Shown here: one piece after another, positions 50,751 to 59,639 of the stretch
How positions within the stretch are numbered: position 1 is the stretch's first letter
Layout: every line of letters begins with the position of its first letter
DNA from: Muricoccus roseus
GTDB lineage: Bacteria > Pseudomonadota > Alphaproteobacteria > Acetobacterales > Acetobacteraceae
NCBI RefSeq assembly: GCF_900141905.1
Contig: NZ_FQZF01000002.1
Span: 1 to 64,000, forward strand
Length of the DNA: 64,000 bases
Direction of reading: 5' to 3'
Notes under the pieces: generated by a model
Told to the model about the DNA's origin: nothing
Seen by the model: only the letters and a program-made list of their open reading frames with translations
Databases searched by the model: none
Translations under genes and position numbers: made by a program

Positions 50751-52891
50751 ACCTCGCTTTCGGCTTCCCCCTGGGGCAGGCCGGCAACGCGCCGCATCTG
50801 CCGGGAAGCCTGCGGGCGGAGCCGAGGCTGTCGCGCTGGTTGCGTTTCTCGGCCGAGGGCTATGTCGAGGTGACGCCTGGGAAGGTGGAGATCGGCCAGG
50901 GCATCGTGACGGCCCTCGCGCAGATCGCGGCGGATGAGCTGGACGTGACGCTGGCGCGCGTGCGCATCCGCGCGGCCTCCACGCCCGGCAGCCCGAATGA
51001 GGGGGTGACCTCCGGCAGCCTCTCGATCCAGGAGAGCGGCATCGCCATCCGCCATGCCTGCGCCGAGGCGCGGGCCCTGCATCTCGCCCTTGCGGCCCGG
51101 CGTGCGGGAGTGCCGGCGGATCGGCTTCAGGTGGAGGACGGAACCTTCCTGCGGCCGGACGGGGTGGCGGCCGGTTCTTACTGGGAGCAGGCCGAGGCCG
51201 TGCCGCTGGAGGTGGAGGCGCGCGGCGATGTGGCGCCCAAGGCGGCCGCCTCGCGCCGGCTCGCCGGTTCCTCGGCGCCACGCCTGGACCTGCCCGACAA
51301 GGTCTTCGGGCGACCGCGCTACCTGCATGACATGCGCCTGCCCGGGATGCTGCATGCCCGCGTGGTACGGCCGCCCGCGCGTGCCGCCGCGCTGCTGGAA
51401 TGCCGGGATGGCCCGCTTCCGGGTGACGCGCGGGTGTTGCGGGATGGCCATTTCCTCGCGGTGGTGGCCTCAGAGGAGTGGGCGGCGGAGGCCGCGGCGG
51501 CGCGTGTCGCGGCCCGCGCGCGCTGGGACACGCGCGAGAGCCTTCCGGATGAGCGGGACCTCGCCGCCTGGCTGGACGCCACGCCGGCGCAGGGGAGCGA
51601 GGTGGCCCGGCACGAGGAGCCGGCGCCTGGGGCGGCTCACCTCGTCTCGGCCCGCTTCCTCCGGCCTTTCCTGGCGCATGGCTCGATCGGGCCGTCCTGC
51701 GCGGTGGCGCGGTGGCGGGATGGCGGGCTGGAGGTGTGGACGCACAGCCAGGGCATCTACAACCTGCGCGCCGACCTCGTGACGGTGCTGGGGCTCCAGG
51801 CGGAGCGGATCACGGTGCGCCATGTGGAGGGCGCGGGTTGCTACGGCCATAACGGTGCGGATGACGTGGCGCTGGATGCCGCGCTGGTGGCGCGCGCGTA
51901 TCCCGGCCGCCCCGTGCGCGTGCTGTGGAGCCGGGCCGAGGAGCTGGCCTGGTCCCCCCATTCCCCGGCGGGGCTGATCGACATCGAGGCCGCTGTTGAT
52001 GCGGGGGGCATGCTGTGCCGCTGGCGAGCCGTGCTGCGAGGGAATGGCCATTCCTCCCGCCCCGGGCGCGCCAAGGATCCCACGCTGCTGTCCGCCGCCC
52101 TTCTCGACCCGCCCTTTGCCTGGCCGGTGGCGATCGACGCGCCCATGGCGGGCGGCGGCGGTGGGCAGCGTAACGCCGTGCCGGGCTACCGCGTGCCGTC
52201 ACTGGACGTTTCGATGCACCGCCTGCTGGAGATGCCGCTCCGCAGCTCCGCCCTGCGCGGGCTGGGTGCGCTGCTGAATGTCTGGGCCACGGAATCCGTG
52301 ATGGACGAGCTGGCCGAAAGCTCCGGGCAGGACCCCGTCGCCTTCCGTTTGCGACACCTGGAGGAGGACCCGCGCGGGGCCGCGGTGCTGCGGGAGGCAG
52401 CCGCGATGTGCGGCTGGCCAGGGGCGGCCGGGGCAGATGGCGTGGGCACCGGCATCGCCATGGCGCGCTACAAGAACACGGGCGGGTGGTGTGCCGTGGC
52501 CGCGGAGGTGGAGGCGGCCGAGGTGGTGCGGTGCCGCCGCCTGTGGATCGCGGCCGATGTTGGCGAGGCCATCAACCCGGACGGCGTGATCAACCAGATC
52601 GAGGGCGGTGCCATCCAGGCCACCTCCATCGCGCTCAAGGAGGCGGTCCGCTTCGACCGCCTCAACGTGACCAGCGACAGCTGGGACACATACCCCGTGC
52701 TGCGCTTCTCCGAGGTTCCCGCGGTGGAGGTCCGGTTGATCGGCCCGCGCGACGCGCCCCCGCTGGGCGCCGGGGAGCCCTCGATGGGGCCGACCATCGC
52801 CGCCATCGCAGGTGGCATCCATGCCGCGCTGGGCATCCGCCCGCGCCAGCTGCCCTTCACGCCCGACCTTCTCGCCGCCGCCATGGAATGA
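50747..52891 (+). CDS. Molybdenum-cofactor hydroxylase large subunit (IorB/NicB-like)
   Basis: A 714-residue molybdopterin-binding subunit of the xanthine dehydrogenase family. VTPGKVEIGQGIVTALAQIA, DLPDKVFGRPRYLHDMRLPG, MLHARVVRPP, RHVEGAGCYGHNGADD and the catalytic-glutamate loop PLGAGEPSMGPTIAAIAGGI near residue 683 are visible. No FAD subunit gene is present, which suggests a direct or cytochrome-linked acceptor. Relatives hydroxylate N-heterocycles next to the ring nitrogen, or oxidise aldehydes. It uses a GTG start. Confidence 0.9.
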   Translation: MNLAFGFPLGQAGNAPHLPGSLRAEPRLSRWLRFSAEGYVEVTPGKVEIGQGIVTALAQIAADELDVTLARVRIRAASTPGSPNEGVTSGSLSIQESGIAIRHACAEARALHLALAARRAGVPADRLQVEDGTFLRPDGVAAGSYWEQAEAVPLEVEARGDVAPKAAASRRLAGSSAPRLDLPDKVFGRPRYLHDMRLPGMLHARVVRPPARAAALLECRDGPLPGDARVLRDGHFLAVVASEEWAAEAAAARVAARARWDTRESLPDERDLAAWLDATPAQGSEVARHEEPAPGAAHLVSARFLRPFLAHGSIGPSCAVARWRDGGLEVWTHSQGIYNLRADLVTVLGLQAERITVRHVEGAGCYGHNGADDVALDAALVARAYPGRPVRVLWSRAEELAWSPHSPAGLIDIEAAVDAGGMLCRWRAVLRGNGHSSRPGRAKDPTLLSAALLDPPFAWPVAIDAPMAGGGGGQRNAVPGYRVPSLDVSMHRLLEMPLRSSALRGLGALLNVWATESVMDELAESSGQDPVAFRLRHLEEDPRGAAVLREAAAMCGWPGAAGADGVGTGIAMARYKNTGGWCAVAAEVEAAEVVRCRRLWIAADVGEAINPDGVINQIEGGAIQATSIALKEAVRFDRLNVTSDSWDTYPVLRFSEVPAVEVRLIGPRDAPPLGAGEPSMGPTIAAIAGGIHAALGIRPRQLPFTPDLLAAAME

Positions 52892-53889
52892 GCGCCTTGC
52901 CCCAGACGATACCGCTGATACTCGCCTGCACCAGCTCCGACCGCACGCGGCCGATCATCGATGGACGCGTGGAGGTGCCGGGCGTCGCCCTCACCGTGCT
53001 GCCGGGGGAGCCGGAGGACATCTTTCGCCGCGCGCTGCGGGACCGCGCCTTCGACGTGACGGAACTCTCCATGGGGAGCCACATCGTCACCACCGCGCGG
53101 GGGGATGCGCCCTATATCGGCATCCCCGTCTTTCCCTCCCGCTCCTTCCGGCATGCCGCCATCTATGTGCGGACGGATCGCGGCATCCGAAGCGCGGCCG
53201 ATCTTGCGGGGAAGCGGATCGGGCTGCCGGAATACCAGCAGACCGCGGCACTGTGGGTGCGGGGCATCCTGCGTGAATACTATGGCGTTGACACGCGGCG
53301 CATCGCCTGGCGCACGGGCGGCATGGAGGAAGCGGGGCTCGGCGAGCGCGTGGCGCTGAAGCTGCCGCCCGAACTGGATGTGCGGCCGATCGACGCCGGC
53401 GAAACCCTGAACGGCATGCTCGCGGCGGGCGAGATCGACGCCGTGGTGGGGCCACGCCCGCCTTCCTGCTTCCTGGCCCGCTCCGCGCCGGTGGACCGCC
53501 TCTACCCGGACTACCGCAGCGAGGAGGAGGCCTATTTCCGCGCCACGGGCTTCTTCCCGATCATGCACTGCCTCGCGCTGCGCAAGGAGCTGGCGGAGGC
53601 GCATCCCTGGCTGCCGCTGGAGCTCTTCCGCGCCTTTGCCAAGGCGCGGGCCATGGCGGTCGCGGACCTCTCCCTGGTGAACGTCCTCCGGGCCTCGCTC
53701 CCCTGGATCGCGGCGGAAGCCGAGGCGCAGACGCGGATCATGGGCGGCGACCCCTGGCCCTATGGCTTTCGCCGCAACCGGGACGAGCTGGCGGCGATGA
53801 TCCGCTTCGCCCGGGCCGATGGCCTCGCGGCGCGGGAGATCGCGCCGGAGGAACTGTTCCACCCGAGTGTGCTGGACGCCGCGCCGTGA
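52888..53889 (+). CDS. 4,5-dihydroxyphthalate decarboxylase-like protein
   Basis: A 333-residue protein with a periplasmic-binding-protein-like fold but no signal peptide. LILACTSSDRTRPIIDGRVE, VALTVLPGEPEDIFRRALRD, FDVTELSMGSHIVTTARG, IPVFPSRSFRHAAIYVR and RIGLPEYQQTAALWVRGILR follow the Pht5/DhpA-like family. Members decarboxylate dihydroxyphthalate, but many homologues have unknown roles. Its ATG overlaps the Mo-hydroxylase stop, which supports a joint pathway. Confidence 0.82.
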   Translation: MSALPQTIPLILACTSSDRTRPIIDGRVEVPGVALTVLPGEPEDIFRRALRDRAFDVTELSMGSHIVTTARGDAPYIGIPVFPSRSFRHAAIYVRTDRGIRSAADLAGKRIGLPEYQQTAALWVRGILREYYGVDTRRIAWRTGGMEEAGLGERVALKLPPELDVRPIDAGETLNGMLAAGEIDAVVGPRPPSCFLARSAPVDRLYPDYRSEEEAYFRATGFFPIMHCLALRKELAEAHPWLPLELFRAFAKARAMAVADLSLVNVLRASLPWIAAEAEAQTRIMGGDPWPYGFRRNRDELAAMIRFARADGLAAREIAPEELFHPSVLDAAP

Positions 53890-53953
53890 CGCGCTCCAGC
53901 CCGGCCCGGGCCAAAGAACCCGCGACAGACGGGATGAACGGGAGTGAACGGAC

Positions 53954-54940
53954 ATGCAGAGCGGAATGGGGCGCCGCCGCCTGGCGCTGCTTGCGGCCGC
54001 CGGGCTGATCGCGCCGGGGCGGGGATGGGCGCAGCCGGCGGAGGCCTATCCGCCCCGCCCGGTGCGCATCGTGCTGCCGGTGGCGCCGGGCGGATCGACG
54101 GATACGATCGGGCGCGTGCTGGCGGATGAGCTGGTGAAGAAGGGACGGGGATCCTTCTTCGTCGAGAACCGCCCCGGGGCGGGCGGCAACTTGGCCTATC
54201 AGCTCGTGGCGCAATCGCCACCCGATGGGCTGAACCTGCTGGTGGCGGTGGATTCCCTCACCGTGAACCCCAGCCTCTTCCGCGATGCGGGCTATGACCC
54301 CGTGACCGCCTTCGCGCCGGTGGCGCTCATGGCGCGGATCCCTCACGTGCTGGTCACCCATCGCAACGGACCGGCCAAGAGCTTCGCCGAATTCATGGAC
54401 ATCGCGAAGCGCGAGCCGAACCGCCTCCAGGTCGCCATCTCCGGCTTCGGAAGCGGCGGGCATCTGTCCGGCGCGGTGATCCAGCATGAGACGGGCGCGC
54501 GCTGGTCCGTCATTCCTTATCGCGGCGGCTCCACGCCAATGAACGACCTGATGGCAGGCAATGTAGATGCGGCCTTCGTCACCCTGGGCGCGGTGATCGG
54601 GCTGATCCGCGGCGGGCAGGTGGTGCCGCTGGCGATCACGACCCCGCAGCGCTTCCCGCTGCTGCCCGATGTGCCCACCGTCGCCGAAGTGTCCCTGCCC
54701 GGATATGACGTGCCGAACTGGTACGGCCTCTTCGCGCCGGCCGGCACGCCCGCGCCCATCATCGCCCGGCTCAACGAATGGGCGAATGCCGCCCTGGCCG
54801 AGCCGCATGTACGCCAGACGCTGCTCGAGAACGGCTTCGAGATCGTCGGGGGGCCGCCGGAGCGGCTCGGCGCGCTGGTGCGCGAGAGCGTGCCGCGGTG
54901 GCGCAACCTCATCCGCGATGCCGGGCTGCGGCCCGAGTGA
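53954..54940 (+). CDS. Bug-family (TctC-like) receptor
   Basis: Periplasmic receptor of 328 residues. The export signal GRRRLALLAAAGLIAPGRGW ends at AQPAEA. Blocks are YPPRPVRIVLPVAPGGSTDT, FFVENRPGAGGNLAYQLVAQ, SPPDGLNLLVAVDSLTVNPS, WSVIPYRGGSTPMNDLMAGN, VDAAFVTLGAV and LPDVPTVAEVSLPGYDVPNW. It is the third such receptor in this plus-strand run. It is followed 28 bases later by a hydrolase gene. Confidence 0.9.
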   Translation: MQSGMGRRRLALLAAAGLIAPGRGWAQPAEAYPPRPVRIVLPVAPGGSTDTIGRVLADELVKKGRGSFFVENRPGAGGNLAYQLVAQSPPDGLNLLVAVDSLTVNPSLFRDAGYDPVTAFAPVALMARIPHVLVTHRNGPAKSFAEFMDIAKREPNRLQVAISGFGSGGHLSGAVIQHETGARWSVIPYRGGSTPMNDLMAGNVDAAFVTLGAVIGLIRGGQVVPLAITTPQRFPLLPDVPTVAEVSLPGYDVPNWYGLFAPAGTPAPIIARLNEWANAALAEPHVRQTLLENGFEIVGGPPERLGALVRESVPRWRNLIRDAGLRPE

Positions 54941-54968
54941 CGCGGGAACCCACAGGAAAGGAAGCGGA

Positions 54969-55877
54969 ATGGACACGCCCATGAGCGGCACGATCGAGGC
55001 GCAGGATTACTGGGCACAGAAGGGCGAGGTGCGCCTTTCCGTCTATCGGAAGCGAATGGCGGGGGCGGGGGAGCAGCCGGTCCTCTTCCTCGTGCACGGC
55101 TCCTCCTTCGGGGGAAAGAACGGCTTCGACCTCGATGTGCCGGGCAAGCCGGGCTATTCCTTCATGGATGCCTTCGCACGCCGTGGCTTCGATGTCTGGA
55201 CCATGGATTTCGAAGGCTACGGGCGCTCCTCCCGCACCCAGTCCAACTCTAACCTCTCCATGGCGGCCGAGGATCTGCGGGCGGCGACCGACGTGGTGTT
55301 CGAGGTGACGGGCCGGCGTTCCGCCATGTTCTACGGTTCCTCCTCCGGCGCGTTGCGGGCGGCGCTGTTCGGGGAGGCCTATCCGGACCGGGTGGACCGC
55401 GTGATCCTCGACGCCTTCGTCTATACCGGGGAGGGCGCGCCGACGCTGATCAAGCGGCGGGAGCGGCTGGAGGAATGGCGTTCCTCTCCTCTGCGGAAGG
55501 CGGACCGGGCCTTCTTCCACTCCATCTTCAACCGCGACCTTCCCGGAACCTCGGAGGAGGGGATCGCGGATGCGCTGGCGGATGCCGAGCTGGCGCTGGG
55601 GGATACGCTGCCCACCGGCACCTATCTCGACATGTGCGCGAATCTGCCGGTGGTGACGCCGGAGAAGCTGCGCTGCCCCGTAATGATCGTGCGCGGCGAG
55701 CATGACGGGATCGCGACCGAGGAGGACCTGTTGAACTACTTCGCCCGGCTCGGCACCCATGACCGGCGCTTCGTCATGATCCCGGGCATGGCGCATGTCT
55801 CCTACCTCTCGAAGAACCGCGCCATCTTCTTCCAGGCCATGGAGGACTTCCTGCGGCCGCCGGCGCGGGGGCTATGA
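54969..55877 (+). CDS. Alpha/beta hydrolase
   Basis: A 302-residue soluble hydrolase. VLFLVHGSSFGGKNGFDLDV (oxyanion region near residue 40), MFYGSSSGALRAALFGE with the nucleophile Ser125, VRGEHDGIATEEDL (probable Asp246) and IPGMAHVSYLSKNR (probable His277) form a full triad. The substrate is unknown; ester, lactone or ring-cleavage-product hydrolysis are possible. Its stop faces hyuB 17 bases away. Confidence 0.85.
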   Translation: MDTPMSGTIEAQDYWAQKGEVRLSVYRKRMAGAGEQPVLFLVHGSSFGGKNGFDLDVPGKPGYSFMDAFARRGFDVWTMDFEGYGRSSRTQSNSNLSMAAEDLRAATDVVFEVTGRRSAMFYGSSSGALRAALFGEAYPDRVDRVILDAFVYTGEGAPTLIKRRERLEEWRSSPLRKADRAFFHSIFNRDLPGTSEEGIADALADAELALGDTLPTGTYLDMCANLPVVTPEKLRCPVMIVRGEHDGIATEEDLLNYFARLGTHDRRFVMIPGMAHVSYLSKNRAIFFQAMEDFLRPPARGL

Positions 55878-55893
55878 GCCCCCGCCTGGCGCC

Positions 55894-57519
55894 TCAGGCA
55901 TAGCCCAGGGCGGCATCGCGGGCCCGGGCCTCGGCGGTGCGGGTGGCGGGATCGCCATAGCCGCCGCCGCCCGAGGTCTCGAGGCGCACGATGTCGCCGC
56001 GCTTCAGGCGCAGGTTGTTCACCTTCGAGCCCATCGCCTCCCGCTCGCCGTCCCGGATGATGAACAGGCGCCCCTCCCGGCCTGGCTCGCCGCCCTCCAG
56101 CCCGTAGGGGCGGTGCTTGAAGCGCTCGAGATTGGCCGTGAAGATCGCCTCCGGGCTGTCGATCCGCCATTCGCGGAAGAGGCCCAGGCCGCCCCGGTGG
56201 CGCCCCGCGCCGCCGGAGCCGGGGACGAGGCCGTACCCGACCACCGTCAACGGCATCTCGCTCTCGATCATCTCGGCCGGGATGTTCGAATTGTTGTGCA
56301 TGCCGAAGGTGTAGGCGGAGAGGCCATCCCCATCCGCATAGGCGCCGCTGCCGCCCACCTCGATCTCCACGAGCACGCCACGCTCCCCATCCTCCCCGAT
56401 GGTCTGGAAGGAGCAGACATAGGAAACGCCGTAATAGGCGGCCGGCACCCGGCCGGGGATGGCCTGGTGCAGCGCGCCCAGGATGGTGGTGGCGAGCCGG
56501 TGCGAGACCGCCACGCGGTTCGCCACCGGCGCCGGGTGCCGCGCGTTCACGATCAGCCCTTCCGGCGCGATCGTGCGAATGGGCCGGTAGCAGCCCGCAT
56601 TGGCCGGGATCTCCGTATCTGCCACGGCCATCACGGCATAGGAGATGGCGGATTGCGAGGAGGCGAGGGTGGCGTTGATCGGCCCGACCGCCTGACGGCC
56701 GCAGCCGGAGAGGTCGATGATGATCTCCTCTCCCCGCACCTCCACCGCCGCATGGATGCGGATGGGATCCGGTGAGATTCCATCGTCGTCGAGGAAGTCC
56801 TCGAACTCGTAGCGGCCATCCGGGATGCGCGCGATCATGGCGCGCATCGCCCGCTCGCTGCCATCCAGCATCTGGGTGCAGGCCGAGACGAAGGCCTCGA
56901 CCCCCGTGCGGGCGGCAAGCCGCTGGAGATTGGCCTCCCCCACCGCGAGGGAGGCGAGCTGCGCCTGGAGGTCGCCCCAGAGCATGTCCGGGCGCCGGAC
57001 GTTCTGGCGCATCATGGCCAGGATGTCCTCGTTCAGCGCGCCCCGCCGCACGAGCTTCAGCGGCGGGATGCGAAGCCCTTCCTGGAACACCTCCGTCGCC
57101 GCCGCGGCATAGGAGCCCGCGGCCATGCCGCCCATGTCGAGATGGTGGCACAGGGTGCCGACGATGCCGACGCGCGCGCCATCCACGAAGACCGGGCGGA
57201 AGGCGAGGATGTCGGGGATGTGCTGGCCTCCGCAGTACGGATCGTTGGTGATGACGACGTCGCCATCCTCCCATTGCTCCACCGGAAGGTGGTCCCGCAG
57301 CACGGTGAGCAGGCCCGCGCCCATGGAGTTCAGGTGCTGCGGAATCCGCGCCGCCTGGGCGACGTTCTGGCCATCGCGGTCGAAGACGGCGGTGGAGTAG
57401 TCCAGCAGCTCGCGCACCACGGTGGAGCGGCTGGTGCGCCACACCGTGACATCCATCTCGGCCGCCGTGGCCGTGAGCGCGTTACGCAGGATTTCGAGCG
57501 CGACGGGGTCCATGCTCAT
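55894..57519 (-). CDS. hyuB: Hydantoinase B / oxoprolinase family subunit
   Basis: A 541-residue HyuB subunit. DPVALEILRNALTATAAEMD, VVRELLDYSTAVFDRDGQNV, NDPYCGGQHIPDILAFRPVF, LCHHLDMGGM, and the C-terminal GGAGRHRGGLGLFREW and SGGGGYGDP are typical. With HyuA it forms an ATP-dependent complex that opens hydantoin, 5-oxoproline, lactam or related rings, or carboxylates ketones. Its ATG overlaps the hyuA stop by 4 bases. Confidence 0.92.
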   Translation of the reverse strand: MSMDPVALEILRNALTATAAEMDVTVWRTSRSTVVRELLDYSTAVFDRDGQNVAQAARIPQHLNSMGAGLLTVLRDHLPVEQWEDGDVVITNDPYCGGQHIPDILAFRPVFVDGARVGIVGTLCHHLDMGGMAAGSYAAAATEVFQEGLRIPPLKLVRRGALNEDILAMMRQNVRRPDMLWGDLQAQLASLAVGEANLQRLAARTGVEAFVSACTQMLDGSERAMRAMIARIPDGRYEFEDFLDDDGISPDPIRIHAAVEVRGEEIIIDLSGCGRQAVGPINATLASSQSAISYAVMAVADTEIPANAGCYRPIRTIAPEGLIVNARHPAPVANRVAVSHRLATTILGALHQAIPGRVPAAYYGVSYVCSFQTIGEDGERGVLVEIEVGGSGAYADGDGLSAYTFGMHNNSNIPAEMIESEMPLTVVGYGLVPGSGGAGRHRGGLGLFREWRIDSPEAIFTANLERFKHRPYGLEGGEPGREGRLFIIRDGEREAMGSKVNNLRLKRGDIVRLETSGGGGYGDPATRTAEARARDAALGYA

Positions 57520-59558
57520 GCGGCCTCCTGCATCATCCGTTGGGCGATCAGCGCGCCCGCCGGGCCGGGGGCGCAGCGCCAACCCTCGGCCAGGAAAATG
57601 GTGGTGTACTCCTCCTCGATCAGCGCGGGGCCGGCGATGGGGCTGGTGACCTGCTCGCGCTGATGCACCGGGATGCGGCGCCAGGCGCCGGAAAGCCAGA
57701 TTTCGCGCGGCTCCGGCACGCGCTCCGCGCCCAGCCCGGCCGCGCGCTCCGCATGCACGGGCGGGAGAAGGCCGGTGACGCTCATCCGCAACGCGACGAG
57801 TTCCACCGGGGCACCGGGATTGGCGTAGGAGAAGCGCTGCGCGTGCAGCGCGTGGAAGCCCGCGAGCAGGGCATCCAGCTCCGGCAGGTCCGGCCAGGGC
57901 ACCACCAGCTCGAAGGCCTGGCCGCGATAGCGGAGATCGGCGGCGACGGTGAAGCGGCGATCCTCCTCCGGCACGCCATCCGCCGCGAGCAGGGCCTCGC
58001 CCTGGGCTCGCAGGGCCGCCGCCGTCTCCTCGATCCAGGGCATTGCTGCGCTGTCCAGGGGCATGACGCGTGAGCGGGCGAGGTCATGCACGATATCGGA
58101 GTGCAGGATGCCGAATGCGGAGAAGGTGCTGGCATCCGAGGGGAAGACGACCTCGGTGATGCCCAACTCCTCCGCCACGGGCACGGCATGCAGGCCACCC
58201 GCGCCACCGAAGGAGAGCAGGGAGAAGTCGCGGGGGTCGAGCCCCTTCTCGAAGAGGCTCAGGCGCGCCGCGGCGGCCAGGTTGGTGTCGGTGACGGCCA
58301 GCATCCCCTCAGCCGCCTGCTCCATGCCCAGGCCGAGCGGGGCGCCGATGCGGGTCGCGATCGCGCCGGACGCGCCGGTGCGATCCAGGGCCATGGCGCC
58401 GCCGAGGAAGAAGCGCGGGTCCAGGCGGCCCAGCGCCACATTCGCATCGGTCACGGCCGGCTCCATGCCGCCACGCCCGTAGCAGACCGGGCCGGGGCGG
58501 GACCCAGCGCTGCGCGGGCCGACGCGGAGGCGCCCCGCCTCGTCCACCGCCGCGAGGGAACCGCCGCCGGAGCCGATGGTGCGGATCTCTACCATGGGCA
58601 GGCGGACGGGCAGGTGGTCGATCTCGCCCTGCGTCATCTGCGTCACGGCGCCATCGCGCACCACACAGACATCGTAGCTCGTGCCGCCCATGTCGACGCC
58701 GAGGAGGTTAGGCCGGCCCAGCGTTTCCGCCATGCGCAGCGTCGCCAGGGCGCCACCGCTGGGGCCGGAAAGGAGCAGGCGGGCCGGCTGGCGCTTCGCC
58801 ACCTCCGCGCTGCAGACGCCGCCATTCGACTGCACGAGAAGCAGCCGGGCCTTCAGCCCGGCTTCCGCCATGCGCCCGGACAGCCGGTCCAGGTAATGGC
58901 CGACCACCGGCATCAGCAGCGCGTTCAGCACCGTGGTGGAGGAGCGCTCATACTCGCGGATCTCCGGGCTGATCTCGGAGGAGAGGGAGACCGGCAGACC
59001 CGGCCGCAAGGCGCGCAGGCGTTCCGCCACCCGCTGCTCATGTGCCGGGTTCACATGGGCGTGGAGCAGGCAGACCGCGACCGCTTCGGCCCCCAGCGCA
59101 TCGAGGCGGGGCAGGAGCGCGTCCACTGCGCCCTCCGCGAGCGGGATTTCCACCCCGCCATCCGCCCGCATGCGCTCCGGCAGGCCCAGGCGCCGGTCGC
59201 GCGGGATCAGCGGTGGCTCCTGGTGCGGGCGCAGGCCGTACACGTCACGGCGGCCATGGCGGCCGATCTCCAGCACGTCCTCGAAGCCCGCCGTGGTGAG
59301 CAGCACCCCGCGGGCGAGCTTGCGTTCCAGCACGGCATTGGTGGCGATGGTCGTGCCATGGAGGAGAAGGCGGATATCGCCGAGCGTGAAGCCGAAACGC
59401 TGCGCGGCCTGGGTGATACCGGTCAGCAGGCCGATGGAGGGGTCCTCCGGCGTGGTGGGCGTCTTCAGACTGCGCAGGGCGCCGTTGCGCTCGTCAAGGA
59501 TCTGCAGATCGGTGAAGGTGCCACCGATGTCGATGCCGATCCGGATGAAGGGTTCCAT
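57516..59558 (-). CDS. hyuA: Hydantoinase A / oxoprolinase family subunit
   Basis: A 680-residue ATP-binding subunit with an actin-like fold. IRIGIDIGGTFTDLQILDER, LLLHGTTIATNAVLERKLAR, GVLLTTAGFEDVLEIGR, LLVQSNGGVCS, RLLLSGPSGGALATLRMAE, GVDMGGTSYDVCVV and LSFGGAGGLHAVPVAEELGI mark the family. It acts with hyuB. Position after a TRAP transporter suggests the imported compound is its substrate. An unusual perfect palindrome lies upstream. Confidence 0.93.
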   Translation of the reverse strand: MEPFIRIGIDIGGTFTDLQILDERNGALRSLKTPTTPEDPSIGLLTGITQAAQRFGFTLGDIRLLLHGTTIATNAVLERKLARGVLLTTAGFEDVLEIGRHGRRDVYGLRPHQEPPLIPRDRRLGLPERMRADGGVEIPLAEGAVDALLPRLDALGAEAVAVCLLHAHVNPAHEQRVAERLRALRPGLPVSLSSEISPEIREYERSSTTVLNALLMPVVGHYLDRLSGRMAEAGLKARLLLVQSNGGVCSAEVAKRQPARLLLSGPSGGALATLRMAETLGRPNLLGVDMGGTSYDVCVVRDGAVTQMTQGEIDHLPVRLPMVEIRTIGSGGGSLAAVDEAGRLRVGPRSAGSRPGPVCYGRGGMEPAVTDANVALGRLDPRFFLGGAMALDRTGASGAIATRIGAPLGLGMEQAAEGMLAVTDTNLAAAARLSLFEKGLDPRDFSLLSFGGAGGLHAVPVAEELGITEVVFPSDASTFSAFGILHSDIVHDLARSRVMPLDSAAMPWIEETAAALRAQGEALLAADGVPEEDRRFTVAADLRYRGQAFELVVPWPDLPELDALLAGFHALHAQRFSYANPGAPVELVALRMSVTGLLPPVHAERAAGLGAERVPEPREIWLSGAWRRIPVHQREQVTSPIAGPALIEEEYTTIFLAEGWRCAPGPAGALIAQRMMQEAA

Positions 59559-59586
59559 GCGGTTGGGAACTCCGGCGTGTGATGGG

Positions 59587-59610
59587 GCGCATCCCCGATC
59601 GGGGATGCGC
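59587..59610. promoter_or_regulatory. Perfect 24-bp palindrome between dctM and hyuA
   Basis: GCGCATCCCCGA is followed directly by its complement TCGGGGATGCGC, so the whole 24 bases read the same on both strands. As RNA it folds to a 10-bp stem with a GATC loop. It is in the 81-base gap between the dctM stop and hyuA start. It could be an operator for a local repressor or an mRNA stem that separates expression of the transporter from that of the enzyme. Confidence 0.7.
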
Positions 59611-59639
59611 GGAGAGAGGAGGGGCGGGAGGGGGCGCGT

